Positions 1-6,137 of a stretch of 7,006 nucleotides of DNA are shown here, piece after piece. This DNA is from Candidatus Methanodesulfokora sp. (GTDB taxonomy: Archaea > Korarchaeota > Korarchaeia > Korarchaeales > Korarchaeaceae), in the NCBI GenBank assembly GCA_023269865.1, contig JAGDWR010000047.1, positions 50,905-57,910 of the forward strand, written 5' to 3'. The notes beneath the pieces were generated by a model. It was not told where the DNA came from and did not search any database. It saw nothing but the letters and a program-made list of their open reading frames with translations. Within the stretch, counting starts at the first letter, position 1, and every line of letters starts with the position of its first letter. The translations under genes were made by a program, and so were the position numbers.

Positions 1-957
1 AAGATGGATATAATACTGGATTATGTTAAGGAGGAGCCCATAAAACTCGGTTCCGTTCATGAGAGGGACTCTCTCGCGGCTGTGCTCAAGGTTTATAAGA
101 GGCTTAAGCCCCTGTTTTCAAAAGCTATGAGCAGAGTTAGGGAGCTCGGAGTTGAGCTGGATAGAAACATGCTTCTGAGGAAGCTTGTAGAGGGTTATGC
201 GATAGATGATGCCATAAAGCTCTCCTTGGAGACAAAGCAGGAGCAAAGGAGAGAGGTAACAAGGGAAGCTCATGTTCCAGTGGATTGCAGGAAGCTTGTG
301 GAGAGGCTAAACTCAATGAAGGAGTTGATAAATGAGTACAAAGAACTTCTGAGGCAGAAGGATGCCGAGATAAGGAGATTAAGGGAGAGGATAGAGAGGC
401 TTGAGGACATAAGAGCAATGGAGATAGAGAAGGACAGGAGAATAGAGATGAGGGACAAGAGAATAGAGGAGCTGATGAGAGAACTTGAGAAGGAGAAAAG
501 AATGAACGAAATACTGAGAAAAGAGCTGGAAAAAATGATGGAGAAGGAGGAAGGAGATATTTCAGGATGGATCCCGCTTAAAGTTGTGAGAAGTCTTTCA
601 ATAGACGAAATAAAATACCTGATAGAAAGAGGAAGGATAAAAAGCAATGACGTGATATTAGTGCTGGACATAAGCGGGGCTGGCCAGAGGGTTGCGAGAT
701 TTTTGAAGCAGACAGGGATAAGAGTCCTGATATACAGGAGCGGAAGTCCCTCTCACGAGTTCCTGGAGGAGATGAAGGAGTCGGATGTTCTACTGGTCGA
801 TGGAAGCAAGTTGGAGCTCAGATGGAGAGGTGTAGTTCCATATATCAGGGAAGAAGACCTGCTTAGGCTGTCATCAGAGGCAAAGATCAGCGAGGCAGAA
901 GAAATAGATATAATAAAAGTTCTGGAGGAGTACAAAGAAAAATTAATTAAAAAATAG
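1..957 (+). CDS. DUF460/COG2433 RuvC/YqgF-like RNase H-fold protein, C-terminal part
   Basis: Partial gene. The frame is open to the first base, and the ATG at position 4 is probably an internal methionine, because family members carry an RNase H-like domain ahead of this point. Residues below count from that ATG. Residues 19-31 (HERDSLAAVLKVY) match the conserved HERDALAAALKAY segment that ends the RNase H-like fold and supplies an acidic active-site residue. Residues about 96-183 are a long, highly charged coiled coil (Glu/Arg/Lys rich). Residues 186-285 form a small alpha/beta domain with the family pattern 'PxKVV.S....I' followed by 'DVILVLDISGAGQRVA', where relatives have a DASGGG-like loop. 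The family is annotated in archaea as a possible nuclease; its cellular role is not established. The protein ends in a lysine-rich tail (KEKLIKK). Family assignment is by recognition of motifs; the nuclease domain itself lies outside the window. Confidence 0.85.
   Translation, partial: KMDIILDYVKEEPIKLGSVHERDSLAAVLKVYKRLKPLFSKAMSRVRELGVELDRNMLLRKLVEGYAIDDAIKLSLETKQEQRREVTREAHVPVDCRKLVERLNSMKELINEYKELLRQKDAEIRRLRERIERLEDIRAMEIEKDRRIEMRDKRIEELMRELEKEKRMNEILRKELEKMMEKEEGDISGWIPLKVVRSLSIDEIKYLIERGRIKSNDVILVLDISGAGQRVARFLKQTGIRVLIYRSGSPSHEFLEEMKESDVLLVDGSKLELRWRGVVPYIREEDLLRLSSEAKISEAEEIDIIKVLEEYKEKLIKK
937..956 (-). terminator. T-tract terminator for the phosphoesterase/nucleotidyltransferase operon
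   Basis: Read on the minus strand directly after the nucleotidyltransferase stop codon, the sequence is TATTTTTTAATTAATTTTTC, with runs of six and five T. Archaeal RNA polymerase terminates at such T-runs without a hairpin. The tract lies inside the lysine codons that end the opposing DUF460 gene. Confidence 0.6.
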
Positions 958-1788
958 CTATCTGACTATCTCATCAACCTCTCTATACCACTTCTCACTA
1001 GTTCCTTTTTTCGCTCTCTTCTCCCACTTCTTCGTCTTTGGCTCCTCATCTATTGCCTTTATCAGTTCATCGACTTTTTTCACTACTGTTTGTGCCTCAT
1101 CCTCCTTTAAGACCCCTTCTTTCACCAGAGAACTTGCCATTTTCTTCACCTTCTCAAGGTTTTCCCTTGCATCATACCAGAATCCCCAGTCATCTGCCAA
1201 GAGCCGGGCTATGTACTTCCTGTTTATGAGACCATCTCCATCTTTATCAGAGAGCTCATGGCTGAGGAACATCACTATCAGATCCACAAGATCCTTCCTG
1301 TTTATATGATGTATCTGCAACTTCTCCAGCACTACATCTGTTGGTGATATCGCTGGAAAGCTCAGCTCCAATCTTCCCTTTCCAGGAGCTTCCCCGAATG
1401 GCACATCATGGCTGAACTCGAGCTTGTTGAAGAAGACATCTATGTGGTACTTCCCTTCAGGATGATAGTATATAAGCCTCTTTCCAGGGAATAAAATATT
1501 TATCATCCTGTCAGGCTTGTAGCCAAGGGACTCAAAGAACTTCTTTATATCATTCATCTGCTTTCCATAGGCCATTAAATCAAGATCTGTGAACATCGGA
1601 GCTCCTTCTCCAAACCTCACTCTATGTATCTCTTTGCACCTTGAATTGTTGCTTGAGTGTATGTAGACAGCCATTGCACCAAGTATTCTCATTATTATGC
1701 CCTTCTCCTGCGCCCTCTTTAAGAGGTCAACACACTCTCTTACGAAGGACTCTTCATCCATCTCAACGAAGTGAATTCCCTCAGGCAT
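958..1788 (-). CDS. Nucleotidyltransferase-fold (pol-beta superfamily) protein
   Basis: 276 residues, ATG start at 1786-1788, preceded by GAGGG within the end of the upstream gene. Motifs of the pol-beta nucleotidyltransferase fold are visible: helix-turn residues G37-A38 (ILGAMAVYIH), the paired acids D68 and D70 in FTDLDLMAYG, and a third acid D117 in YHIDVFF. This complete triad suggests an active enzyme that transfers a nucleoside monophosphate to an unknown target. After the catalytic domain come SPTDVVLEKLQIHHINRKD and an INxxYIAxLLADDWGFW block (about 188-204), features I associate with uncharacterised nucleotidyltransferase-like proteins sometimes labelled AbiEii-like. Residues 181-192 (DKDGDGLINRKY) resemble an EF-hand loop. 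The C-terminal 60 residues are charged and helical. It is the second gene of an operon, 2 nt after the phosphoesterase stop codon, so translation is probably coupled. Substrate unknown. Confidence 0.75.
   Translation of the reverse strand: MPEGIHFVEMDEESFVRECVDLLKRAQEKGIIMRILGAMAVYIHSSNNSRCKEIHRVRFGEGAPMFTDLDLMAYGKQMNDIKKFFESLGYKPDRMINILFPGKRLIYYHPEGKYHIDVFFNKLEFSHDVPFGEAPGKGRLELSFPAISPTDVVLEKLQIHHINRKDLVDLIVMFLSHELSDKDGDGLINRKYIARLLADDWGFWYDARENLEKVKKMASSLVKEGVLKEDEAQTVVKKVDELIKAIDEEPKTKKWEKRAKKGTSEKWYREVDEIVR
1006..1011 (+). terminator. Candidate T-run terminator for the DUF460 gene
   Basis: A run of six T in a pyrimidine-rich stretch lies about 50 nt after the DUF460 stop codon, inside the opposing nucleotidyltransferase gene, where it corresponds to lysine codons. 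A second T6 occurs at 1075-1080. T-runs are the usual archaeal termination signal, but short ones are common by chance. Confidence 0.35.
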
Positions 1789-1790
1789 GT

Positions 1791-2750
1791 TCAGCCCTCT
1801 ATCTTCCAGTAATTCTTGAGACCATCTGGCTCAAACTCTATTATGAACCCCCTCAGAAGTCCCTCTGTGTACTCGCTTCCCGGATTGACAACTATCGTCC
1901 TTCCTATTTTATCGCTTGCATAGCTCTCATGTATGTGGCCATGCAGCCCCATTAGTGGCTGATACTCCTCCTCCAACTTTCTAACGGCTTTTGATCCGAC
2001 ATGAACCATCAAGGGCTTACCTCCTACATACACGGGCTTCAGGTTCTTGTCTAGCTTAGGAGCTAAGTCAAGCTTTGTGTCATAAGGTGGGCAGTGGAAA
2101 TTGAAAAGAACCTTTGAGAACTCCTTTTCACCTGATTTTTCTATCTTATCCCTCAATATCTTCTCAAGCTTGTCCTCGGGAGCCTCTCTAGGGGTGTTCC
2201 AAGGCGTTGGGTTTACATACTCATGACTTATTATTTTATATCCATAAGTTATTTCTACAGTTTTGTCCAATGGATATATAACCCCTCTATCCTCATAGCT
2301 CTTTATCGTCTCATCTATGTATCTCTCATCGTCATTTCCTGGCATCACAATCGCAGTAACATTCTTCAAGTCAACCTTCTCCGTCAGCAGATCGAGCCAT
2401 TTCCTCAATCTTTCTGTCATCACTTGTTCAAATAGTTTCTCCTGTTTCTTCGGATCTGCTGCTATCTCCTGCGCCTCTTGCGGAGTCAGAACTATGTAAT
2501 AATAAGATATATTCTCTATTCTCTCCTTCAGGGCCTCAAGCTCATCCTTGCTCTTTGCTGTGTACTTCTTCCCCATCACCTCTGCCTCATAGCTGTTTCC
2601 TTTGTCGAATATGGGCACTACTGCCTTCCCTGTGAGATCCCCTGCTAAGATTATCACATTTGCCTTATATACATTTACAGCGTTTAGCCATTTCCTCCAA
2701 ACCATCGTGTTCCCATGTATGTCTGCAGCAAAGAACATTCTTACGGTCAC
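1791..2750 (-). CDS. Calcineurin-like metallophosphoesterase
   Basis: 319 residues with the full set of metallophosphoesterase motifs: DxH at D10/H12 (ADIHGN), GD at 37-38 (GDLTGK), GND at 138-140 (MPGNDDE, replacing the common GNHE), H219 (FNFHCPPYDT) and GHIH at 271-274. These residues coordinate a two-metal centre for phosphoester hydrolysis. A roughly 100-residue charged helical insertion separates the GD and GND motifs. HVGSKAVR (250-257) and the NPGSEYTEG block (289-297) mark a family seen in archaea and some bacteria; substrate is not known to me. No signal peptide, so cytoplasmic. The start is GTG at 2748-2750, chosen because AAGGAGGTG lies 6 nt upstream; ATG at codon 5 would leave about 18 nt. 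It is the first gene of an operon with the nucleotidyltransferase, suggesting a shared pathway. Own promoter likely at about 2802-2816. Confidence 0.92.
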   Translation of the reverse strand: MTVRMFFAADIHGNTMVWRKWLNAVNVYKANVIILAGDLTGKAVVPIFDKGNSYEAEVMGKKYTAKSKDELEALKERIENISYYYIVLTPQEAQEIAADPKKQEKLFEQVMTERLRKWLDLLTEKVDLKNVTAIVMPGNDDERYIDETIKSYEDRGVIYPLDKTVEITYGYKIISHEYVNPTPWNTPREAPEDKLEKILRDKIEKSGEKEFSKVLFNFHCPPYDTKLDLAPKLDKNLKPVYVGGKPLMVHVGSKAVRKLEEEYQPLMGLHGHIHESYASDKIGRTIVVNPGSEYTEGLLRGFIIEFEPDGLKNYWKIEG

Positions 2751-2756
2751 ATGTTA

Positions 2757-2765
2757 CACCTCCTT
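2757..2765 (-). promoter_or_regulatory. Shine-Dalgarno site of the metallophosphoesterase gene
   Basis: AAGGAGGTG on the minus strand, 6 nt before the GTG start codon. Its strength and spacing decide for GTG at 2750 over the ATG four codons downstream. Confidence 0.8.
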
Positions 2766-2767
2766 CC

Positions 2768-2779
2768 CGAATATATTCG
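2768..2779. repeat. 12-bp perfect palindrome in the phosphoesterase leader
   Basis: CGAATATATTCG is its own reverse complement. It lies between the likely TATA element and the ribosome binding site of the phosphoesterase gene, where a bound repressor would block initiation or elongation. A palindrome of this length is expected about once or twice by chance in a window this size, so only its position makes it notable. Confidence 0.35.
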
Positions 2780-2801
2780 TCATGCTAATAAGCTTTTTCT
2801 C

Positions 2802-2816
2802 TTATATTTAAGGAAA
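2802..2816 (-). promoter_or_regulatory. Candidate TATA/BRE promoter of the phosphoesterase operon
   Basis: The minus strand reads TTTCC followed by TTAAATATAA, an archaeal-type TATA element about 55-60 nt before the GTG start. Initiation about 25 nt downstream would give a leader of roughly 30 nt that contains the palindrome at 2768-2779 and the Shine-Dalgarno site. The general AT-richness of the region limits certainty. Confidence 0.45.
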
Positions 2817-2824
2817 ATATTTCT

Positions 2825-2844
2825 CTTATTCAACCTTGAATAAG
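2825..2844. repeat. Perfect 9-bp inverted repeat, candidate operator
   Basis: Arms CTTATTCAA (2825-2833) and TTGAATAAG (2836-2844) are exact reverse complements with a 2-nt CC spacer. It sits just upstream of the phosphoesterase promoter and downstream of the permease terminator. The size and symmetry fit a dimeric helix-turn-helix regulator site. It could also form an RNA hairpin at the permease transcript end, but the T-tracts come before it in that direction, which argues against a terminator role. Confidence 0.5.
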
Positions 2845-2861
2845 TTAATTTCTTTAACAAG

Positions 2862-2890
2862 AAGAAAAGAACAAAAAAAGGTAAAAAATT
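2862..2890 (-). terminator. T-tract terminator of the amino acid permease gene
   Basis: Starting about 11 nt after the permease stop codon, the minus strand carries T6 (2883-2888), T7 (2873-2879) and further T-rich sequence. This is a typical hairpin-free archaeal terminator and separates the permease transcript from the phosphoesterase operon. Confidence 0.7.
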
Positions 2891-2900
2891 GGAGGATTTT

Positions 2901-4607
2901 TCAGGCAGGAGGTATCTCAGTGTATATAGTCTTCACATCTATGCCACGCTTCTGGTTGTATATCAGGAATCCCAAGAATATGTAGGCGCCTATTCCCATC
3001 CATGCAGATTGCATCACTAGATCCTTTTCTATGTTCAGCCAGCTTCCTGCAACTATTAAGAAGTAGAAGTTCACTGCAAATGCAAACGCTCCTATTATAG
3101 AGAGAAGTGGCACTTTTGCTATCTCGACCTTCAGCGGTGACTTTTCATAAAGGTCAGCCCTGAGATACGGCAGCACAGCTGCTGCTAGGGCTCCGCACAT
3201 GACTGCAAACTGATAAAGCATTGTCGTGTCCACAGAAGCAAGCCACTCTCCGCTTACTACGTTAAGAAGCACTCCGGCTATACCTCCTATGAGCACAAGC
3301 ACTATCGCCCAGTGTGGGCTGTGGAATCTCGCATTCACAGCAGCGAACACCTCAGGGAAGAACCTGTCGAATGCCCATGCAAATATCATCCTGCTGCAGA
3401 CGACGAAGAATGCAGGTATATCCTTGAGAAGCACAATTCCAACTAATGTAGCATTGAGAACTTGGAACCAAGCAAGCTCATGTGGCAACAAGGCTACAGT
3501 GTATGTAACGACAACGCCTCCCGGCATCAGCATGTTCTGCGGCACTCCAAGTAGTTTAGCCACTTCCGCTGGTCCTAGCTGATTCATTAGGAATTGATAC
3601 AGGGCTGTAAAGTAAACTCTGTCCGGAGGAACTCCGAGCTTCTGGAGGACGGGCATTGCTCCAACTTTCTGCAGCACATCCTGCGGGACAACCCAAGCTG
3701 AGTATACCAAGAATGGCAATGTTATATAGTATGCCATTATCAATATTGTTCCGAGGACCTGTGCTATTAGAAGAGATGTGGTCGGGGTCTTCAGCTCACC
3801 TCCCACATACACAGCAGCTGTTATCCCTATGTACGCCCATATGGCCCCAATTCCTGCTCTCATCGTATCTGACCAGCTGAATGAGGCTACTGGAAATGCA
3901 GGGTTGTCTGACATCTGAAATGCCTTCTGTACTATCTTCTCGTAGGCACCTGGGCCGTATATCCTGTTCCATCCTGCAACAGAAGCTCCTGGGGCAAATC
4001 CCCATCCAGCCAGTATTATCAGGTTTGTGATGCAGCCTATTATTGCAAGAGTCCCTAGTATGTTTATGAGCCAGCCATATACCCTCATTCCAAATAGTGC
4101 TATTACTGAAAATATAAACACAAATAATATGCCTAGTATCCAATGTGCCTCAGCAGATGCCACCCACTGGGCTGTATTGAGCCATTCAGTGCTCTTAAGA
4201 GCTATTCCTCCAGCTGTTAAGGCTGTTGCGAAGAAATCTATTGAATACCATGCTATTATACCAAAGCTCAGGACCTCAGTGAACCAGAAACCCCATGAGG
4301 CTATGAAGCCCAGAGCAGGGCTCAGACCCCTTGTTATAAATATGTAATCTCCTCCAGTTCTAGGCATCATCGATCCCATGACCGCATAGACGAAAGCTGT
4401 CGTGAGCCCTGCTAACAGACCTGTTACCAGGAATGAATATGGTATGAACGCGCCTGGGCTGCTGTATGATGCTATAACTGCCAGCTTATGTATTCCTCCT
4501 CCTACTGTATGTGTGAAGACTATCATGAATGCTGTAAAAGGTCCTATAGTTCTCACAAGACCAGAGGCCCTCCTGACGAATAACGTAGGCGCCTCCTCAG
4601 ATCCCAC
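2901..4607 (-). CDS. APC-superfamily amino acid permease
   Basis: Polytopic membrane transporter, about 568 residues, with roughly 12 hydrophobic segments. The N-terminal RRASGLVRTIGPFTAF and the glycine-rich VGGGI stretch in the first helix (the unwound substrate-binding segment of this fold) are typical of amino acid-polyamine-organocation permeases, as are MPRTGGDYIFITRGLSP before helix 3, GGELKTP after helix 6, and FAWAFDRFFP in the helix 8-9 loop. It probably imports an amino acid by proton or sodium symport; specificity cannot be read. Two long non-hydrophobic loops, after helices 5 and 7, make it longer than typical 430-500-residue members. Start: an in-frame GTG also exists at 4614-4616, but it lies inside the Shine-Dalgarno sequence AGAGGTGA; the GTG at 4605-4607 is 5 nt after that site and is preferred. 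Single-gene transcript with its own promoter and terminator. Confidence 0.92.
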   Translation of the reverse strand: MGSEEAPTLFVRRASGLVRTIGPFTAFMIVFTHTVGGGIHKLAVIASYSSPGAFIPYSFLVTGLLAGLTTAFVYAVMGSMMPRTGGDYIFITRGLSPALGFIASWGFWFTEVLSFGIIAWYSIDFFATALTAGGIALKSTEWLNTAQWVASAEAHWILGILFVFIFSVIALFGMRVYGWLINILGTLAIIGCITNLIILAGWGFAPGASVAGWNRIYGPGAYEKIVQKAFQMSDNPAFPVASFSWSDTMRAGIGAIWAYIGITAAVYVGGELKTPTTSLLIAQVLGTILIMAYYITLPFLVYSAWVVPQDVLQKVGAMPVLQKLGVPPDRVYFTALYQFLMNQLGPAEVAKLLGVPQNMLMPGGVVVTYTVALLPHELAWFQVLNATLVGIVLLKDIPAFFVVCSRMIFAWAFDRFFPEVFAAVNARFHSPHWAIVLVLIGGIAGVLLNVVSGEWLASVDTTMLYQFAVMCGALAAAVLPYLRADLYEKSPLKVEIAKVPLLSIIGAFAFAVNFYFLIVAGSWLNIEKDLVMQSAWMGIGAYIFLGFLIYNQKRGIDVKTIYTEIPPA

Positions 4608-4612
4608 ACATA

Positions 4613-4620
4613 TCACCTCT
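4613..4620 (-). promoter_or_regulatory. Shine-Dalgarno site that sets the permease start
   Basis: AGAGGTGA on the minus strand, 5 nt before GTG at 4605-4607. The upstream GTG at 4614-4616 is part of this element and so is an unlikely initiator. Confidence 0.7.
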
Positions 4621-4639
4621 GCATTTGTCGATTTAACAA

Positions 4640-4657
4640 TCCCTCTATGTCGAGGGA
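4640..4657 (-). repeat. 6-bp inverted repeat in the permease leader
   Basis: TCCCTC and GAGGGA arms with a 6-nt loop. It falls near the predicted 5' end of the permease transcript, where it could form a small GC-containing hairpin or serve as an operator just downstream of the TATA element. Function unproven. Confidence 0.4.
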
Positions 4658-4670
4658 CTCTCCAATCAGC

Positions 4671-4691
4671 AAGGTTTATTATTTAATCCTT
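4671..4691. promoter_or_regulatory. Near-symmetric divergent TATA element
   Basis: A 13-bp AT-only core (4675-4687) is flanked by AAGG on the left and CCTT on the right, so each strand reads AAGG followed by an AT-rich box. Each strand can thus be read as BRE plus TATA: towards the permease (leader about 45 nt) and towards the membrane-protein operon (leader about 60 nt). No other convincing TATA element lies in the 160-bp gap at a suitable distance. Confidence 0.45.
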
Positions 4692-4756
4692 ACTGTCCAC
4701 AGCAATGAGGATAACTTCAATCAGGAGCCATGGAAAATTCTGTAAAAAATTTTAAC

Positions 4757-4762
4757 AGGTGA
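4757..4762 (+). promoter_or_regulatory. Shine-Dalgarno site that sets the membrane-protein start
   Basis: AGGTGA, 5 nt before ATG at 4768. The in-frame GTG at 4759 is inside this motif, so the ATG is preferred. Confidence 0.65.
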
Positions 4763-4767
4763 ATTGG

Positions 4768-5376
4768 ATGGACAAGAAGAGAAAGAGGCTGATAGACAAT
4801 GTATCTTACTTAATAGAGGCCCTTGATGCCTATAGGGTTGGAAGAAATGCCGATCCAAAGGTATTTGAGGGAAAATATGAGGAGATAGCTGATGACATAA
4901 GAAGCGTGATAGACAGGGGGAGGAAGAAGGTGCTGATGTCGTCGATAGACTATATGATAAACCTTCCTCTGAAGGACAGGGATGCTAAAACCTGGTCATC
5001 CATCTTCCTTATTTCAAGGTTCTTAATAAGGATAACATTCACATTGCTACTTTTATCTGTGCTGCTTTATATAATCTCGCCTGGCCAAATCGCAAGCTAT
5101 CTCCTGATAGCAGGAGTGGTCCTCTTTTACGCAGCATCTGTGCTAAGGTGGCATTCATTGAACAAACTATTAGATTTTTATGGAAAACAAACTGGAAGAG
5201 CTGATTCCAGAAGGGCATTGCTGAGGGAAGCAGCTCAGGATCTAATAAACTATTTGAAGCAGATAAAAGGAGATAAGAAAGTGAAGCTTCATCTTTACAA
5301 TAGGGATTACGATGGGGTAAAGGTTCTGAGGAGGCCAGGATGGCTCAGAGATTACTATCTGGTGGAGGTGATCTAA
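4768..5376 (+). CDS. Uncharacterised two-helix membrane protein
   Basis: 202 residues from ATG at 4768. I do not recognise the family. Residues 1-75 are soluble, charged and mostly helical. Two hydrophobic segments at about 84-103 and 108-126 are joined by a very short turn (SPGQ), forming a membrane hairpin. Lysine and arginine enrichment on both sides places both termini in the cytoplasm by the positive-inside rule. Residues 137-202 are again soluble, with a basic helix and a beta-like end (KVKLHLYNRDYDGVKVLRRP). There is no signal peptide and no catalytic motif that I can see. The stop codon overlaps the next start (TAATG), so the two products are probably made together and may interact; a membrane anchor or scaffold role is inference. 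An in-frame GTG at 4759 is a less likely start. Confidence 0.75.
   Translation: MDKKRKRLIDNVSYLIEALDAYRVGRNADPKVFEGKYEEIADDIRSVIDRGRKKVLMSSIDYMINLPLKDRDAKTWSSIFLISRFLIRITFTLLLLSVLLYIISPGQIASYLLIAGVVLFYAASVLRWHSLNKLLDFYGKQTGRADSRRALLREAAQDLINYLKQIKGDKKVKLHLYNRDYDGVKVLRRPGWLRDYYLVEVI
5364..5372 (+). promoter_or_regulatory. Shine-Dalgarno site of the beta-sandwich gene
   Basis: GGAGGTGAT within the last codons of the membrane-protein gene, 3-4 nt before ATG at 5376. It supports this start over the in-frame ATG at 5340, which has no comparable site. Confidence 0.75.
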
Positions 5377-6137
5377 TGAAGGGTATAGTGGTGGAGAAAA
5401 GCCTCCTGAAGAGGGGAGAGCCTGTCGTGGGAGAAGCAAAAGAGGAGGGCATAGAAGCCCTCTTGATAGTCTTGATAGCGAGCAACCTCAGGGGAGGACC
5501 ACATCAATGGGAGGTACTGTACTCATACAGAAAAAGCGTTAAGCTGGACAAAGGCAGGTTTGAGATCGAATGTCCAGCTGAACTTCCACCGGCAGTGTAT
5601 TCAAAGAACTTCAAGGTGAGATGGTCTCTTATTTTTGGGATCCCAAGGTTTGGTGGAAGATTTATGTGGCCGAGGAAAGAGCTTAGACTGAAGATAATGC
5701 CCTCATTTATTGAGGTATCAGAAGAAGAGCATGGAATAAGGCTTGAAAGGTCCATCTACAGGCCAGGAGATTTAATAAAAGGGGAATTTGAGCTGCCAAA
5801 AGGGGATGCATCCAAATCCCTTGTCGGAATAAAGGTGAAGGAGTGGCTGGTGAAGGGAAAGGAAAGCTACAGCAATGCTTACATTCTCTCGGAGGGAGAT
5901 ATCACAAGAGCTGAGGGAAGGCATGGATGGTTTGAGATAGAGGTAGAGAAGGACATAACGAGACCTGAGGATGTCTCATACTTCTATCCCTACACCTTCA
6001 GATCCAAGTTCTCCGACATGGAGATGGGCATCTCCTCCTATATCGTGGTGGAGAACCCGGAGTTCACACTGGAAAGAGAGATAGTGATAATCCCAGTCGA
6101 GCCGAGGATTGTGAGGAGAGAGTTGTCCAGAAAATGA
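5376..6137 (+). CDS. Uncharacterised two-domain beta-rich protein, arrestin/Spo0M-like by inference
   Basis: 253 residues from ATG at 5376, chosen over an in-frame ATG 12 codons earlier because of the TAATG overlap and the strong ribosome site. No signal peptide or membrane helix, so cytoplasmic. The pattern of alternating hydrophobic residues suggests two beta-sandwich domains, about 1-108 and 120-242. The halves look duplicated: VEKSLLKRGEPVVGE (6-20) parallels LERSIYRPGDLIKGE (123-137), and GRFEIE (60-65) parallels GWFEIE (184-189). A first strand, an RxGExxxGE turn and a later FEIE strand recall the two domains of arrestin-fold proteins such as Spo0M, which act as adaptors, not enzymes. 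That assignment is inference from strand pattern only; another immunoglobulin-like fold is possible. Coupling to the membrane protein suggests a joint complex at the inner membrane face. It converges on the ABC ATPase gene with a 17-nt gap. Confidence 0.7.
   Translation: MKGIVVEKSLLKRGEPVVGEAKEEGIEALLIVLIASNLRGGPHQWEVLYSYRKSVKLDKGRFEIECPAELPPAVYSKNFKVRWSLIFGIPRFGGRFMWPRKELRLKIMPSFIEVSEEEHGIRLERSIYRPGDLIKGEFELPKGDASKSLVGIKVKEWLVKGKESYSNAYILSEGDITRAEGRHGWFEIEVEKDITRPEDVSYFYPYTFRSKFSDMEMGISSYIVVENPEFTLEREIVIIPVEPRIVRRELSRK

Noticed and set aside
137..671. Two long minus-strand open frames (93 and 133 codons) opposite the DUF460 gene
   Set aside because: Low-complexity Ser/Leu/Ile-rich translations that mirror the Glu/Arg/Lys coiled-coil codons; no ribosome site or motif.
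4..957. Treating the ATG at position 4 as the true DUF460 gene start
   Set aside because: The frame is open upstream, no ribosome site is visible, and the protein would begin within the last part of the family's RNase H-like domain.
3796..4143. A 115-codon minus-strand frame inside the permease gene
   Set aside because: It lies in another frame of a clear transporter, has no recognisable motif and is explained as a shadow frame.
4705..4755. A 16-codon reading frame (starts MRITSIRSHG) just before the membrane-protein gene, possible leader peptide
   Set aside because: No ribosome binding site, its start is near the predicted transcription start, and an ORF this short is common by chance.
4740..4755. 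AT-rich stretch resembling a TATA box before the membrane-protein gene
   Set aside because: It is only about 20 nt from the ATG, which would give a leaderless transcript, yet a good ribosome binding site is present.
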